From the NCBI GenBank assembly GCA_012513005.1, contig JAAZCZ010000104.1, positions 1-16,060 on the forward strand: DNA of 16,060 nucleotides, read 5' to 3'. The notes beneath the pieces are model-generated. The model was not told the origin of the DNA and ran no database searches. It saw nothing but the letters and a program-made list of their open reading frames with translations. Below, in pieces: positions 7,179 through 14,114 of this stretch. Both the position numbers and the translations under genes were made by a program. Position 1 is the first letter of the stretch, and each line of letters starts with the position of its first letter. This DNA comes from Oscillospiraceae bacterium (GTDB lineage: Bacteria > Bacillota > Clostridia > Oscillospirales > Oscillospiraceae).

Positions 7179-9164
7179 CTAAGACACATCAGCTAAGTCT
7201 AAGTAGTTGCTGCCGTATTCGGAAATAAACTGCTTTCTGCCCGCTAAGTCGTCTCCTAAAAGCAAATCGAAGGTCTCGGCTGTTCTCTCTGCGTCAACGG
7301 GCATAACTCTAATGAGCCTTCTCGTTTCCGGGTTCATTGTTGTGAGCCACATCATGGCAGGGTCGTTTTCACCAAGTCCCTTTGAGCGGTTTATGCTCAT
7401 TTTAGCTTCACCGAGCTCTCTTGTGATTTCTGCTTTCTCTGCATCGTTATATGCAAAATATGTCTTACCGCCACTAATAATCTCGTATAATGGGGATTCT
7501 GCTATATATACATAGCCCTCTTTTATTAAAGTCGGCATTAGCCTATACAGCATCGTGAGTATAAGTGTGCGAATCTGAAACCCGTCCACATCGGCGTCTG
7601 TGCAGATTATGACCTTGTTCCAGCGGAGATTATCGAGGTCGAAGTTTGATAATTGCTTTGATTTTTTGGGTCCTTCAACTCCGCAGCCCAAGACTTTTAT
7701 TAAGTCTGTGATGATATCGCTTTTGAAGATGCGGGCGTAGTCTGCTTTTAGGCAGTTTAGGATTTTGCCGCGCACCGGCATTATCCCCTGGAAATCTGCA
7801 TTGCGTGATAGCTTGCAGGCACCTAACGCTGAGTCGCCCTCGACTATGTATATTTCGCGCTGCCCCACATCCCGACTGCGGCAGTCTACGAACTTTGACA
7901 CCCTGTTTGAAAAATCCACACTGCCTGTGAGCTTTTTTCTTATATTTCGTCTGGCTGTTTCAGCCTGCTCACGACTGCGTTTGTTTATGAGTATCTGCTC
8001 TGCAATTTTATCCGCCTGCTGCTTATGCTCTATGAAGTAAACTTCAAGCTTCTCGCGGAAAAACTCTGTCATTGCCTCCTGAATAAAGGGGTTATTTACT
8101 GCCTTTTTAGTCTGGTTTTCGTATGATGCCTGAGTTGAAAAACAGTTTGTAACCAAGACAAGGCAGTCTAAAACATCCTGAAAGCTGATTTTAGACTCGT
8201 TTTTCTGATATTTGCCGATTTTCTTGATATATGCGTCCACTGCGGAGACAAATGCAGACCTTGCCGCCTTTTCCGGGGCACCGCCGTATTGCAGCCATGA
8301 GCTGTTGTGATAATATTCTACGGCATTTACGTTATTGGAAAAGCAAAATGCAGCGGAGAGCTTTACCTTGTATTCGTCTTTGTCTGCCCTGTCGCGACCT
8401 TTACGCTCAGCTTCGATGAAATATGGGTCTGACAGCCTGTCTTCCCCCGCTATCTCCGCAACATAGTCTAAGATTCCGTTTTCGTATTTATATTCTGTTG
8501 TCTCAAACTTACCGGGGGAAACTTCGTTTTTGAATTTAAATGTAACGCCTGCGTTTACTACCGCCTGACGTCGCATAGTTTCGCGGAAAAACTCCTCGGG
8601 CACATCTATGTCTGTGAAAACCTCCAAATCCGGCTTCCATCTGATTTGTGTGCCTGTTTTTTTCCTTGTTGTGGGCTCTTCCTTGAGCTTGCCCTTTATC
8701 TTGCCCTTTTCAAACCTGAGTGTATATTGCTTGCCGTCTCTCCATACATTTACATCCATGTACTCCGAGGCATACTGAGTTGCACAGGAGCCGAGACCGT
8801 TTAGTCCCAGTGAGTACTCGTAGTCTCCTCCTGCGTTATTCATATATTTGCCGCCTGCGTAGAGCTCACAGAAAACAAGCTCCCAGTTAAATTTTTTCTC
8901 AACCGGGTTCCAGTCTACCGGGCAGCCTCTGCCGAAGTCCTCACACTCTATGCTCTTGTCTAAAAAGCGGGTGAGTGTGATTGTGTCGCCGTTGCCTGCG
9001 CGGGCTTCGTCTATTGAGTTTGACAGAATTTCGAAAACCGCATGCTGACAGCCCTCTAAGCCGTCTGACCCGAATATAACAGCCGGGCGTTTTCTGACTC
9101 TGTCTTCTCCTTTTAGTCTTGATATACTTGTGTTTCCGTAGCTCGGAGAGTTTGATTTTGACAT
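7179..9164 (-). CDS. parE: Type II DNA topoisomerase subunit B, ParE/GyrB family (probable topoisomerase IV)
   Basis: A 661-residue ATPase subunit. The GHKL ATP site contains catalytic Glu45 and Asn49 (FEILSNSIDEA), Asp76 (EDFGRGCPV) and the glycine lid SLGLNGLGS. The transducer loop QTK (351-353) contacts the ATP gamma-phosphate. The TOPRIM domain has Glu443 in YIVEGDSALGACK and DADVDG (523-528) for metal, followed by VRGKIL and RSKGLGENDP. All key catalytic residues are present, but several surrounding motifs are unusual: RPAVIFGSDG in place of RPGMYIGS, and LNGLG in place of LHGVG. Length is that of ParE or short GyrB. It is the first gene of the five-gene run, with AAGGGA 8 bases before the ATG and a strong promoter at 9238-9266. 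Gyrase identity is not fully excluded, but the partner lacks the GyrA-box. Confidence 0.92.
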   Translation of the reverse strand: MSKSNSPSYGNTSISRLKGEDRVRKRPAVIFGSDGLEGCQHAVFEILSNSIDEARAGNGDTITLTRFLDKSIECEDFGRGCPVDWNPVEKKFNWELVFCELYAGGKYMNNAGGDYEYSLGLNGLGSCATQYASEYMDVNVWRDGKQYTLRFEKGKIKGKLKEEPTTRKKTGTQIRWKPDLEVFTDIDVPEEFFRETMRRQAVVNAGVTFKFKNEVSPGKFETTEYKYENGILDYVAEIAGEDRLSDPYFIEAERKGRDRADKDEYKVKLSAAFCFSNNVNAVEYYHNSSWLQYGGAPEKAARSAFVSAVDAYIKKIGKYQKNESKISFQDVLDCLVLVTNCFSTQASYENQTKKAVNNPFIQEAMTEFFREKLEVYFIEHKQQADKIAEQILINKRSREQAETARRNIRKKLTGSVDFSNRVSKFVDCRSRDVGQREIYIVEGDSALGACKLSRNADFQGIMPVRGKILNCLKADYARIFKSDIITDLIKVLGCGVEGPKKSKQLSNFDLDNLRWNKVIICTDADVDGFQIRTLILTMLYRLMPTLIKEGYVYIAESPLYEIISGGKTYFAYNDAEKAEITRELGEAKMSINRSKGLGENDPAMMWLTTMNPETRRLIRVMPVDAERTAETFDLLLGDDLAGRKQFISEYGSNYLDLADVS

Positions 9165-9237
9165 TATTTAGGTCCCTTCCAAATACTGCCTTAATTACTA
9201 TATGAGGTGGGCGACAGTATCCCAAATTACCCTATAT

Positions 9238-9266
9238 AGTATACAGTAAAAATCTCAGCTTTGCAA
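9238..9266 (-). promoter_or_regulatory. Promoter of the parE-parC-yitT-LUD-lipoprotein run
   Basis: On the minus strand TTGCAA (9261-9266) and TATACT (9238-9243) have an exact 17-base spacer. It lies about 75 bases upstream of the parE ATG, leaving a leader of roughly 65 bases, and points away from the bofA promoter about 70 bases to the right. No other strong promoter was noticed between the five genes, whose gaps are 54, 42, 36 and 29 bases. Confidence 0.8.
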
Positions 9267-9309
9267 GATATTTGCCCTCTATGGCAGCCTTTGCGATTTA
9301 TAGTTTTTT

Positions 9310-9339
9310 CTGGAATTCTGCCTATTTTTGTGCTATAAT
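9310..9339 (+). promoter_or_regulatory. Extended -10 promoter for the bofA-like gene
   Basis: TATAAT (9334-9339) is preceded by TG plus one base, the extended -10 signature. The -35 region (around 9310-9316) is only a weak match. It lies 32 bases before the ATG of the bofA-like gene. It looks like a housekeeping promoter, not a sporulation sigma-E one, although the latter cannot be excluded by eye. Confidence 0.6.
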
Positions 9340-9370
9340 TTCTTAGATACTTGTATGGAGGTATAAATAA

Positions 9371-9628
9371 ATGCCGCAGATTACAGTGCCGATTATTCTG
9401 ATTATTGTTGGCGTGCTTCTGTTTCTTCTGATGTTAAAGGTGCTCTCAAAGCCCTTAAAGCTCGTTATGAAACTCTTCTTAAATGCCTTATCCGGCTTGA
9501 TTACGCTGTTTCTATTTAATATGATTGCAGGATTCTGGAATGTTTCTATTGATGTTACGCTTCTAAATGCCATTGTGGCAGGTGTGCTCGGCATCCCCGG
9601 GGTGATTTTGATTATACTTTTTAAGTAA
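9371..9628 (+). CDS. bofA: BofA-family small membrane protein
   Basis: An 85-residue, very hydrophobic protein with two membrane segments (about residues 5-25 and 35-55) and a hydrophobic C-terminus. The C-terminal half, with LNALSGLITLFLFN and LLNAIVAGVLGIPGVILIILFK, matches the BofA family. In Bacillus subtilis BofA holds the SpoIVFB protease inactive so that pro-sigma-K is processed late in sporulation. In Clostridia, where the family is common, this role is less certain. A GGAGG ribosome site lies 9 bases before the ATG. It is a single-gene unit: its own promoter lies to the left, divergent from parE, and a strong terminator follows. Presence of the gene suggests, but does not prove, a spore-forming lineage. 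Confidence 0.85.
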   Translation: MPQITVPIILIIVGVLLFLLMLKVLSKPLKLVMKLFLNALSGLITLFLFNMIAGFWNVSIDVTLLNAIVAGVLGIPGVILIILFK

Positions 9629-9676
9629 CACTGAAGCTTTTATGCAGTGATTATCTTGCATTTTTATTCTGTTTTT

Positions 9677-9714
9677 AACAATTGGGCAGACTTTTGCCCG
9701 ATTGTTACTTTTTT
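9677..9714 (+). terminator. Terminator of the bofA-like gene
   Basis: The hairpin pairs AACAAT with ATTGTT and GGGCA with TGCCC, with a T-G pair between them and a short loop, and is followed by a T-rich tract (9709-9714 and beyond). It separates bofA from the opp operon. Confidence 0.88.
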
Positions 9715-9840
9715 GCTTTTTTGCTCTTAAATTTTAATATTTTTCATTGTATAAATATACAAATAAATCCCCTAAAGCCTGTATAAACCGAGCATTTCGT
9801 AGGTATTTTACTTTTTTTCTTTTGTTTTAATTCAATTTCC

Positions 9841-9869
9841 TTTACAAAGCTTCTAATAAAAGCTATACT
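9841..9869 (+). promoter_or_regulatory. Promoter of the opp operon
   Basis: TTTACA (9841-9846) and TATACT (9864-9869) are separated by 17 bases, a strong housekeeping match. Transcription would start near 9876, giving a leader of about 125 bases before oppB. The spacer itself contains a short inverted repeat (AGCTT ... AAGCT), which may be chance. Confidence 0.8.
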
Positions 9870-9909
9870 GTTTGTGCATCAAAATTCTTTGAATGTCTAT
9901 TTTTATATG

Positions 9910-9940
9910 CACATTTGTATTTGCTGCAAATACTATTGTG
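9910..9940 (+). promoter_or_regulatory. Candidate operator: dyad-symmetric site in the opp leader
   Basis: The core GTATTTGCTGCAAATAC (9917-9933) is a perfect inverted repeat with 8-base arms around a single T. Outside it CACA (9910-9913) and TGTG (9937-9940) extend the symmetry, so 13 of 15 arm positions match. With a one-base centre it would fold poorly as RNA, so a dimeric repressor site about 35-65 bases downstream of the start is the simpler reading. I cannot name the regulator. Confidence 0.5.
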
Positions 9941-10001
9941 TTTTAAATCGGCAATTTGAGAACTTATTTTATACATCATAAGCACGACAGGCGGTTATTA
10001 A

Positions 10002-10931
10002 ATGAGCACAAAGTCCTTAGTTTATATCTTAAAACGGATTGTCCTTGCTGCGCTGACAGTCTTTGTTGTCATCACCATAACATTTTTTGTTATGCATGCT
10101 GTTCCGGGCGGACCGTTTTTGAGTGAAAAGGCTGTTTCTCCCGGCGTTTTAAAGGCACTCGAAGCAAAATACGGCTTGGATAAGCCGCTGCTTACACAGT
10201 TTTTCAACTATTTAAGCGGCATTTTTACACGGCTTGACTTTGGACCTTCACTTCAGCTTCGCGGGCGTGAGGTTTTGGATATTATTGTCGGGGGAATGAA
10301 AACCTCGTTTAAGTTAGGTGTTATTGCCTCTGCATTAGCACTTATTTCCGGAATCGTGCTCGGCTCTGTTGCCGCTCTTAGGAGAAACAAGATAGCGGAC
10401 AATATTATTATGGTTATTACCACCGCATTTGTATCTATGCCTTCTTTTATAATGGGCTCATTGCTGCTTGTTTTGTTCACGATTAAATACACAGTGTTTC
10501 CCGCAAACGGCTCGACATCCGCCGGGCTTATTTTGCCGATTATTACACTTTCGCTATATCCTATGGCATATATAACAAGGCTCACCCGCTCATCTATGCT
10601 GGATGTTTTGGGTCAGGATTATATAAGGACCGCAAAGTCAAAGGGCGTGCCGAGAATTAGAATAATCTTTGGGCATGCGCTTAAAAACTCGCTTATTCCG
10701 GTAATAACATATTTTGGACCTATGTTTGCCTATATTGTTACAGGCTCACTCGTGGTTGAGCAGATTTTTGCAGTTCCCGGCATCGGCAGAGCCTTTGTGA
10801 ACAGCATCACCGGTCGTGACTATCCGCTAATAATGGGCACTACGATAGTCTTGGCAAGCCTCATTGTTATCATGAATCTCGTGAGCGACATCCTGTATAA
10901 GATTGTCGACCCGAGAATCAATTTGGACTAA
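10002..10931 (+). CDS. oppB: Oligopeptide/dipeptide ABC transporter permease, OppB/DppB type
   Basis: A 309-residue inner membrane permease of the binding-protein-dependent family. It starts with the typical first helix (YILKRIVLAALTVFVVITITFFVMHAVPGGPF) and has about six membrane segments. The EAA loop that contacts the ATPases is QDYIRTAKSKGVPRIRIIFGHALKNSLIPV, and the C-terminal VEQIFAVPGIGRAFVNSITGRDYP is characteristic of OppB/DppB. It forms the channel with OppC. The ribosome site AGGCGG is one base off consensus, 7 bases from the ATG. It is the first gene of the operon, and oppC starts 13 bases after its stop. The peptide-transporter family is secure; the size class of peptide, or an alternative substrate such as nickel, is not shown by sequence, though the binding protein looks OppA-like. 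Confidence 0.93.
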   Translation: MSTKSLVYILKRIVLAALTVFVVITITFFVMHAVPGGPFLSEKAVSPGVLKALEAKYGLDKPLLTQFFNYLSGIFTRLDFGPSLQLRGREVLDIIVGGMKTSFKLGVIASALALISGIVLGSVAALRRNKIADNIIMVITTAFVSMPSFIMGSLLLVLFTIKYTVFPANGSTSAGLILPIITLSLYPMAYITRLTRSSMLDVLGQDYIRTAKSKGVPRIRIIFGHALKNSLIPVITYFGPMFAYIVTGSLVVEQIFAVPGIGRAFVNSITGRDYPLIMGTTIVLASLIVIMNLVSDILYKIVDPRINLD

Positions 10932-10944
10932 GGGAGGTAATAAG

Positions 10945-12003
10945 GTGAAAAAATCTGCTTTTTCTCTGCATGTTGATTTAGAGAGCTTTATGCCGGCGTC
11001 GGCAGAAGATAAAGAATATATGGTGCAGATGCGCCCTTCTTCCACTTTCTTCAAAGACGGTATTAAAAGGCTAAGAAGAAACAAGGTTGCAATAGTAAGC
11101 TTTTATATAGTTTTGTTTATTACATTAGCATCAATAGTGCTGCCTATGCTTTGGCCTTATTCTTATGAGAGCATGCTCGGCGTTGTGCCCGGCAAGCCTG
11201 TTGACGCAAGCTACAATAATCTTTCCCCATTTAAGTACGGCAGCACCGAGCTTCGCAAAATAGAGGCGGGCGAAAAGGTTTTCCCGCATGTTTTCGGCAC
11301 AGATTCCTCGGGGCGTGACTATTTTATCCGCGTTGTATACGGAGCTAGAATTTCGCTTTCTGTCGGCTTTTTTGCAAGCATAATCGTGCTTGTAATCGGA
11401 CTTACAATCGGAGCTATTTCCGGATACTTTGGCGGCAAGGTTGACCTTATTCTTATGAGAATAGTTGATATTATTTATTCTCTGCCCGATATGCTGATGA
11501 TAATACTGCTTGCCTCGGTTTTGAGAGTTTCTCTTGGCCCTGCTATCGAAAACACTATTTTTGCAAAGCTCGGCAGCAATGTCATCTCACTGTTTATAGT
11601 GTTCGGTGCGCTGTATTGGGTTTCAATGTCAAGGCTGATAAGGGGTCAGATACTAAACCTGCGTGAGCAGGAATATGTTTTAGCTGCCCGCGCATCAGGC
11701 GCACGCGGACCTCGGATTATAACAAAGCACCTACTTCCCAACTGCATGAGCGTTATAATAATTTCAACTGCTCTGCAAATTCCGAGCGCTATTTTCACAG
11801 AGAGCTACCTCTCTTTCCTCGGTCTCGGTGTAAATGCACCCATGCCCTCACTCGGCTCTTTAGCCTCTGAGGCATTAAACGGGCTTACAACTTATCCATA
11901 CAGGCTGGTTATTCCGGCAATAGTCATATCGCTAATCGTACTCTCGCTCAACTTATTCGGTGACGGGCTGCGTGACGCCTTTGACCCGAAGCTTAGAACT
12001 TGA
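10945..12003 (+). CDS. oppC: Oligopeptide/dipeptide ABC transporter permease, OppC/DppC type (GTG start)
   Basis: A 352-residue permease, partner of OppB. The start chosen is the GTG at 10945, because GGGAGG lies 7 bases before it; an in-frame ATG at 10903 would overlap oppB and has no ribosome site. A cytoplasmic N-terminal extension of about 45 residues precedes the OppC_N-type helix (RRNKVAIVSFYIVLFITLASIVLPML). The family stretch FGTDSSGRDYFIRVVYGARISLSVG and the EAA loop QEYVLAARASGARGPRIITKHLLPN are clear, as is ESYLSFLGLGVNAPMPSLGSL near the C-terminus. At 352 residues it is longer than the usual 300 or so, owing to the N-terminal extension and a larger extracytoplasmic loop (about residues 65-110). 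oppD begins 16 bases after its stop. Confidence 0.92.
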   Translation: MKKSAFSLHVDLESFMPASAEDKEYMVQMRPSSTFFKDGIKRLRRNKVAIVSFYIVLFITLASIVLPMLWPYSYESMLGVVPGKPVDASYNNLSPFKYGSTELRKIEAGEKVFPHVFGTDSSGRDYFIRVVYGARISLSVGFFASIIVLVIGLTIGAISGYFGGKVDLILMRIVDIIYSLPDMLMIILLASVLRVSLGPAIENTIFAKLGSNVISLFIVFGALYWVSMSRLIRGQILNLREQEYVLAARASGARGPRIITKHLLPNCMSVIIISTALQIPSAIFTESYLSFLGLGVNAPMPSLGSLASEALNGLTTYPYRLVIPAIVISLIVLSLNLFGDGLRDAFDPKLRT

Positions 12004-12019
12004 GAAGGGAGAGCGTATT

Positions 12020-13054
12020 ATGCCACTACTTACAGTTAAAGACCTGCACACCTCGTTTTTCACACCGGCAGGCGAAGTAAAGGCCGTAAACGGTGTATCT
12101 TTTAATCTTGACGCCGGAAAGGTGCTGGGAATTGTCGGCGAATCCGGCTCCGGAAAATCCGTTACCGCATATTCTGTTCTCCAGATTTTGGAGAGCAGCG
12201 GCAAAATTGTTTCCGGCTCAGTTGTGTTTGACGGGCAGGAGCTCGTTAATTCCGGCGAAAATACAATGAAAAAAATCAGGGGCAACAGGATTTCTATTAT
12301 TTTCCAAGACCCCATGACCTCTTTAAATCCCACATATTCTGTTGGCAGACAGCTTATGGAGGCTATCTTACTGCACACAGATTTAAGCCGTGCTGAGGCA
12401 AAAAAGAGAGCTATTGAGATGCTTAGGCTTGTTAATGTGAATGAGCCTGAAAAGCGAATGAAGCAGTATCCCTTTGAGTTTTCAGGGGGCATGCGCCAGA
12501 GGGTTATGATTGCCATGGCACTTGCCTGCGAGCCTGATATACTGATTGCAGACGAGCCTACAACTGCACTTGATGTCACAATTCAGGCGCAGATAATAGA
12601 CCTTATGCAGGATTTGCAAAAAAAGATGGGCATGGCTATTATTATGATTACTCACGATTTGGGCGTTATTGCTCAGATGTGCGATGAGGTCATTGTTATG
12701 TACGCCGGCAGCATCTGTGAGCAGGGTACGGCAGACGAGATTTTCTATAATCCCAGGCACGAATACACAAAGGGTCTTATGCGCTCAATACCGACTGTTT
12801 CAAACTCCGGTGAGAGACTGCATCCCATTGAAGGCACACCCATTGACCTGCTCAATATGCCGCAGGGATGTCCGTTTGCGCCCCGATGCGATGCAGCTAT
12901 GAAAATCTGTATAGAAAAACGCTGCAAGCGCATGAGCATAAACGAGGATCACATGGCAGCCTGCTGGCTGAATGTTAAATCTGACTTGGAAGCGGGCATT
13001 ATGATAAGCGAAACGGAAACAGAGCTTGTGAAGGGCGGTGTGCAGCTTGACTGA
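12020..13054 (+). CDS. oppD: Oligopeptide/dipeptide ABC transporter ATPase, OppD/DppD type
   Basis: A 344-residue cytoplasmic ATPase that powers the importer together with OppF. Walker A is GESGSGKS (40-47), the Q-loop Gln96, the signature FSGGMRQR (154-161), Walker B ILIADEP with Asp178 and Glu179, and the switch His212 (THDLG). The C-terminal oligopeptide-transporter extension has CPFAPRC and further cysteines (C284, C290, C297, C302, C315); in some homologues this region binds a 4Fe-4S cluster. The ATG at 12020 follows GAAGGGAG by about 8 bases; upstream in-frame starts would lie inside oppC without a ribosome site. Its stop overlaps the start of oppF, which suggests translational coupling. 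Confidence 0.95.
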   Translation: MPLLTVKDLHTSFFTPAGEVKAVNGVSFNLDAGKVLGIVGESGSGKSVTAYSVLQILESSGKIVSGSVVFDGQELVNSGENTMKKIRGNRISIIFQDPMTSLNPTYSVGRQLMEAILLHTDLSRAEAKKRAIEMLRLVNVNEPEKRMKQYPFEFSGGMRQRVMIAMALACEPDILIADEPTTALDVTIQAQIIDLMQDLQKKMGMAIIMITHDLGVIAQMCDEVIVMYAGSICEQGTADEIFYNPRHEYTKGLMRSIPTVSNSGERLHPIEGTPIDLLNMPQGCPFAPRCDAAMKICIEKRCKRMSINEDHMAACWLNVKSDLEAGIMISETETELVKGGVQLD

Positions 13055-14030
13055 TACTGCTAAGAATTTAGTTGAAGTTAAAAATCTAAAAAAATATTTC
13101 AGCATTAACACCGGCTTTTTTAAGTCAAAGCAGCTAAAAGCCGTTGACGATGTTTCGTTTTCTATTAAAAAGGGCGAGACACTCGGGCTCGTCGGTGAAT
13201 CCGGCTGCGGCAAAACAACAGTCGGCAGAACGCTTATGCAGCTTTACAAGCCGACTGCAGGCAGTATTGTATATGACGGTAAGCAGATAAAAACGCCCTC
13301 TGATATATCAGAGTTTCGCAAAAAGGCGGCTATAGTATTTCAGGACCCCTATTCCTCGCTAAATCCCCGTATGACGGTTTCGGATATTATCGGTGAGCCG
13401 CTCGATATTCACAAGGCATACGAGAATAAGCAGGAGCGCAGAGAGCGAATACTCTCGCTCATGCAAAAGGTCGGCTTAAACAGTGAGCATGCTTCCAGAT
13501 ATGCCCATGAGTTTTCCGGCGGGCAAAGGCAGAGAATAGGAATAGCAAGAGCTCTTGCCATTCGCCCGGAGTTTGTTGTGTGTGACGAGCCTGTTTCTGC
13601 ACTGGATGTTTCGATTCAGGCACAGGTAATTAACATGTTTGATGAGCTTCAAAACGACATGGACCTCACATACCTGTTTATTGCACATGATATTTTAGTT
13701 GTTCGTCATATAAGCGACAGAATTGCCGTTATGTATCTCGGTAAATTAGTTGAGGTTGCAGATGCAGACGAAATTTATGAGCATCCGCTGCACCCCTACA
13801 CCCGCTCGCTAATGTCATCTGTGCCTTACCCGGACCCCAAGATTGCCAGAGAAAACAAGAGAATTGTGCTCTCCGGTGATATTCCAAGCCCGTTAAATGC
13901 CCCTTCCGGCTGCCCGTTTAGAACACGCTGCCCCCACGCAGCAGAGATCTGCGCGCAGTCTATGCCTTCTCTTTCGGAGGCAGCAACAGGTCACGCTGTT
14001 GCGTGCCACAGACTAAAAGAAATATCCTAA
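13047..14030 (+). CDS. oppF: Oligopeptide/dipeptide ABC transporter ATPase, OppF/DppF type (probable TTG start)
   Basis: A 327-residue ATPase, partner of OppD. Walker A is GESGCGKT (50-57), the Q-loop Gln99, the signature FSGGQRQR (156-163), Walker B FVVCDEP with Asp180 and Glu181, and the switch His214. The C-terminal CPFRTRCPHAAEIC repeats the cysteine motif seen in OppD. There is no well-placed ATG. The TTG at 13047, with GAAGGGCGG upstream, overlaps the last 8 bases of oppD and fits the family's usual N-terminus. An in-frame GTG at 13038 is possible but too close to the same ribosome site. oppA follows after an 84-base gap that contains a stem-loop. The function is secure, and the exact start less so. 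Confidence 0.93.
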   Translation: MTDTAKNLVEVKNLKKYFSINTGFFKSKQLKAVDDVSFSIKKGETLGLVGESGCGKTTVGRTLMQLYKPTAGSIVYDGKQIKTPSDISEFRKKAAIVFQDPYSSLNPRMTVSDIIGEPLDIHKAYENKQERRERILSLMQKVGLNSEHASRYAHEFSGGQRQRIGIARALAIRPEFVVCDEPVSALDVSIQAQVINMFDELQNDMDLTYLFIAHDILVVRHISDRIAVMYLGKLVEVADADEIYEHPLHPYTRSLMSSVPYPDPKIARENKRIVLSGDIPSPLNAPSGCPFRTRCPHAAEICAQSMPSLSEAATGHAVACHRLKEIS

Positions 14031-14059
14031 ACACTTTACTTGCACAGCTTTATTATAGG

Positions 14060-14090
14060 TTTTAATTTTGGGTAATTCCCGAAACTAAAA
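14060..14090 (+). other. Stem-loop between oppF and oppA
   Basis: Bases 14060-14072 pair with 14078-14090 in 12 of 13 positions (one A-C mismatch, one G-U) around the five-base loop TAATT. No T-run follows, so it is not a standard terminator. It sits 12 bases before the oppA ribosome site. An mRNA-stabilising or processing element that separates oppF from oppA is a plausible reading, not shown by the sequence itself. Confidence 0.55.
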
Positions 14091-14114
14091 TAAATTTTTA
14101 AAAAGGAGCTACAC

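Larger units (their letters stand above)
9629..10001 (+). other. Gene-free region of 373 bases between bofA and the opp operon
   Basis: This AT-rich gap holds the bofA terminator (9677-9714), an AT-rich perfect palindrome (9747-9762), the opp promoter (9841-9869), a 31-base dyad site in the leader (9910-9940) and the oppB ribosome site AGGCGG (9989-9994). I see no credible small gene on either strand and no recognisable riboswitch. Confidence 0.8.

Noticed and set aside
10903..10944. Upstream ATG extension of oppC
   Set aside because: It overlaps the end of oppB and lacks a ribosome site, whereas GTG at 10945 has GGGAGG at 7 bases.
11953..12579. A 208-residue minus-strand frame opposite oppD
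   Set aside because: It lies antisense to a secure ABC ATPase gene and shows no ribosome site or family motif; Ser/Ile-rich composition is that of a shadow frame.
14040..14068. Possible separate promoter for oppA (TTGCAC with a downstream AT-rich box)
   Set aside because: The best-spaced -10 candidate matches TATAAT in only about half its positions, so it is not called.
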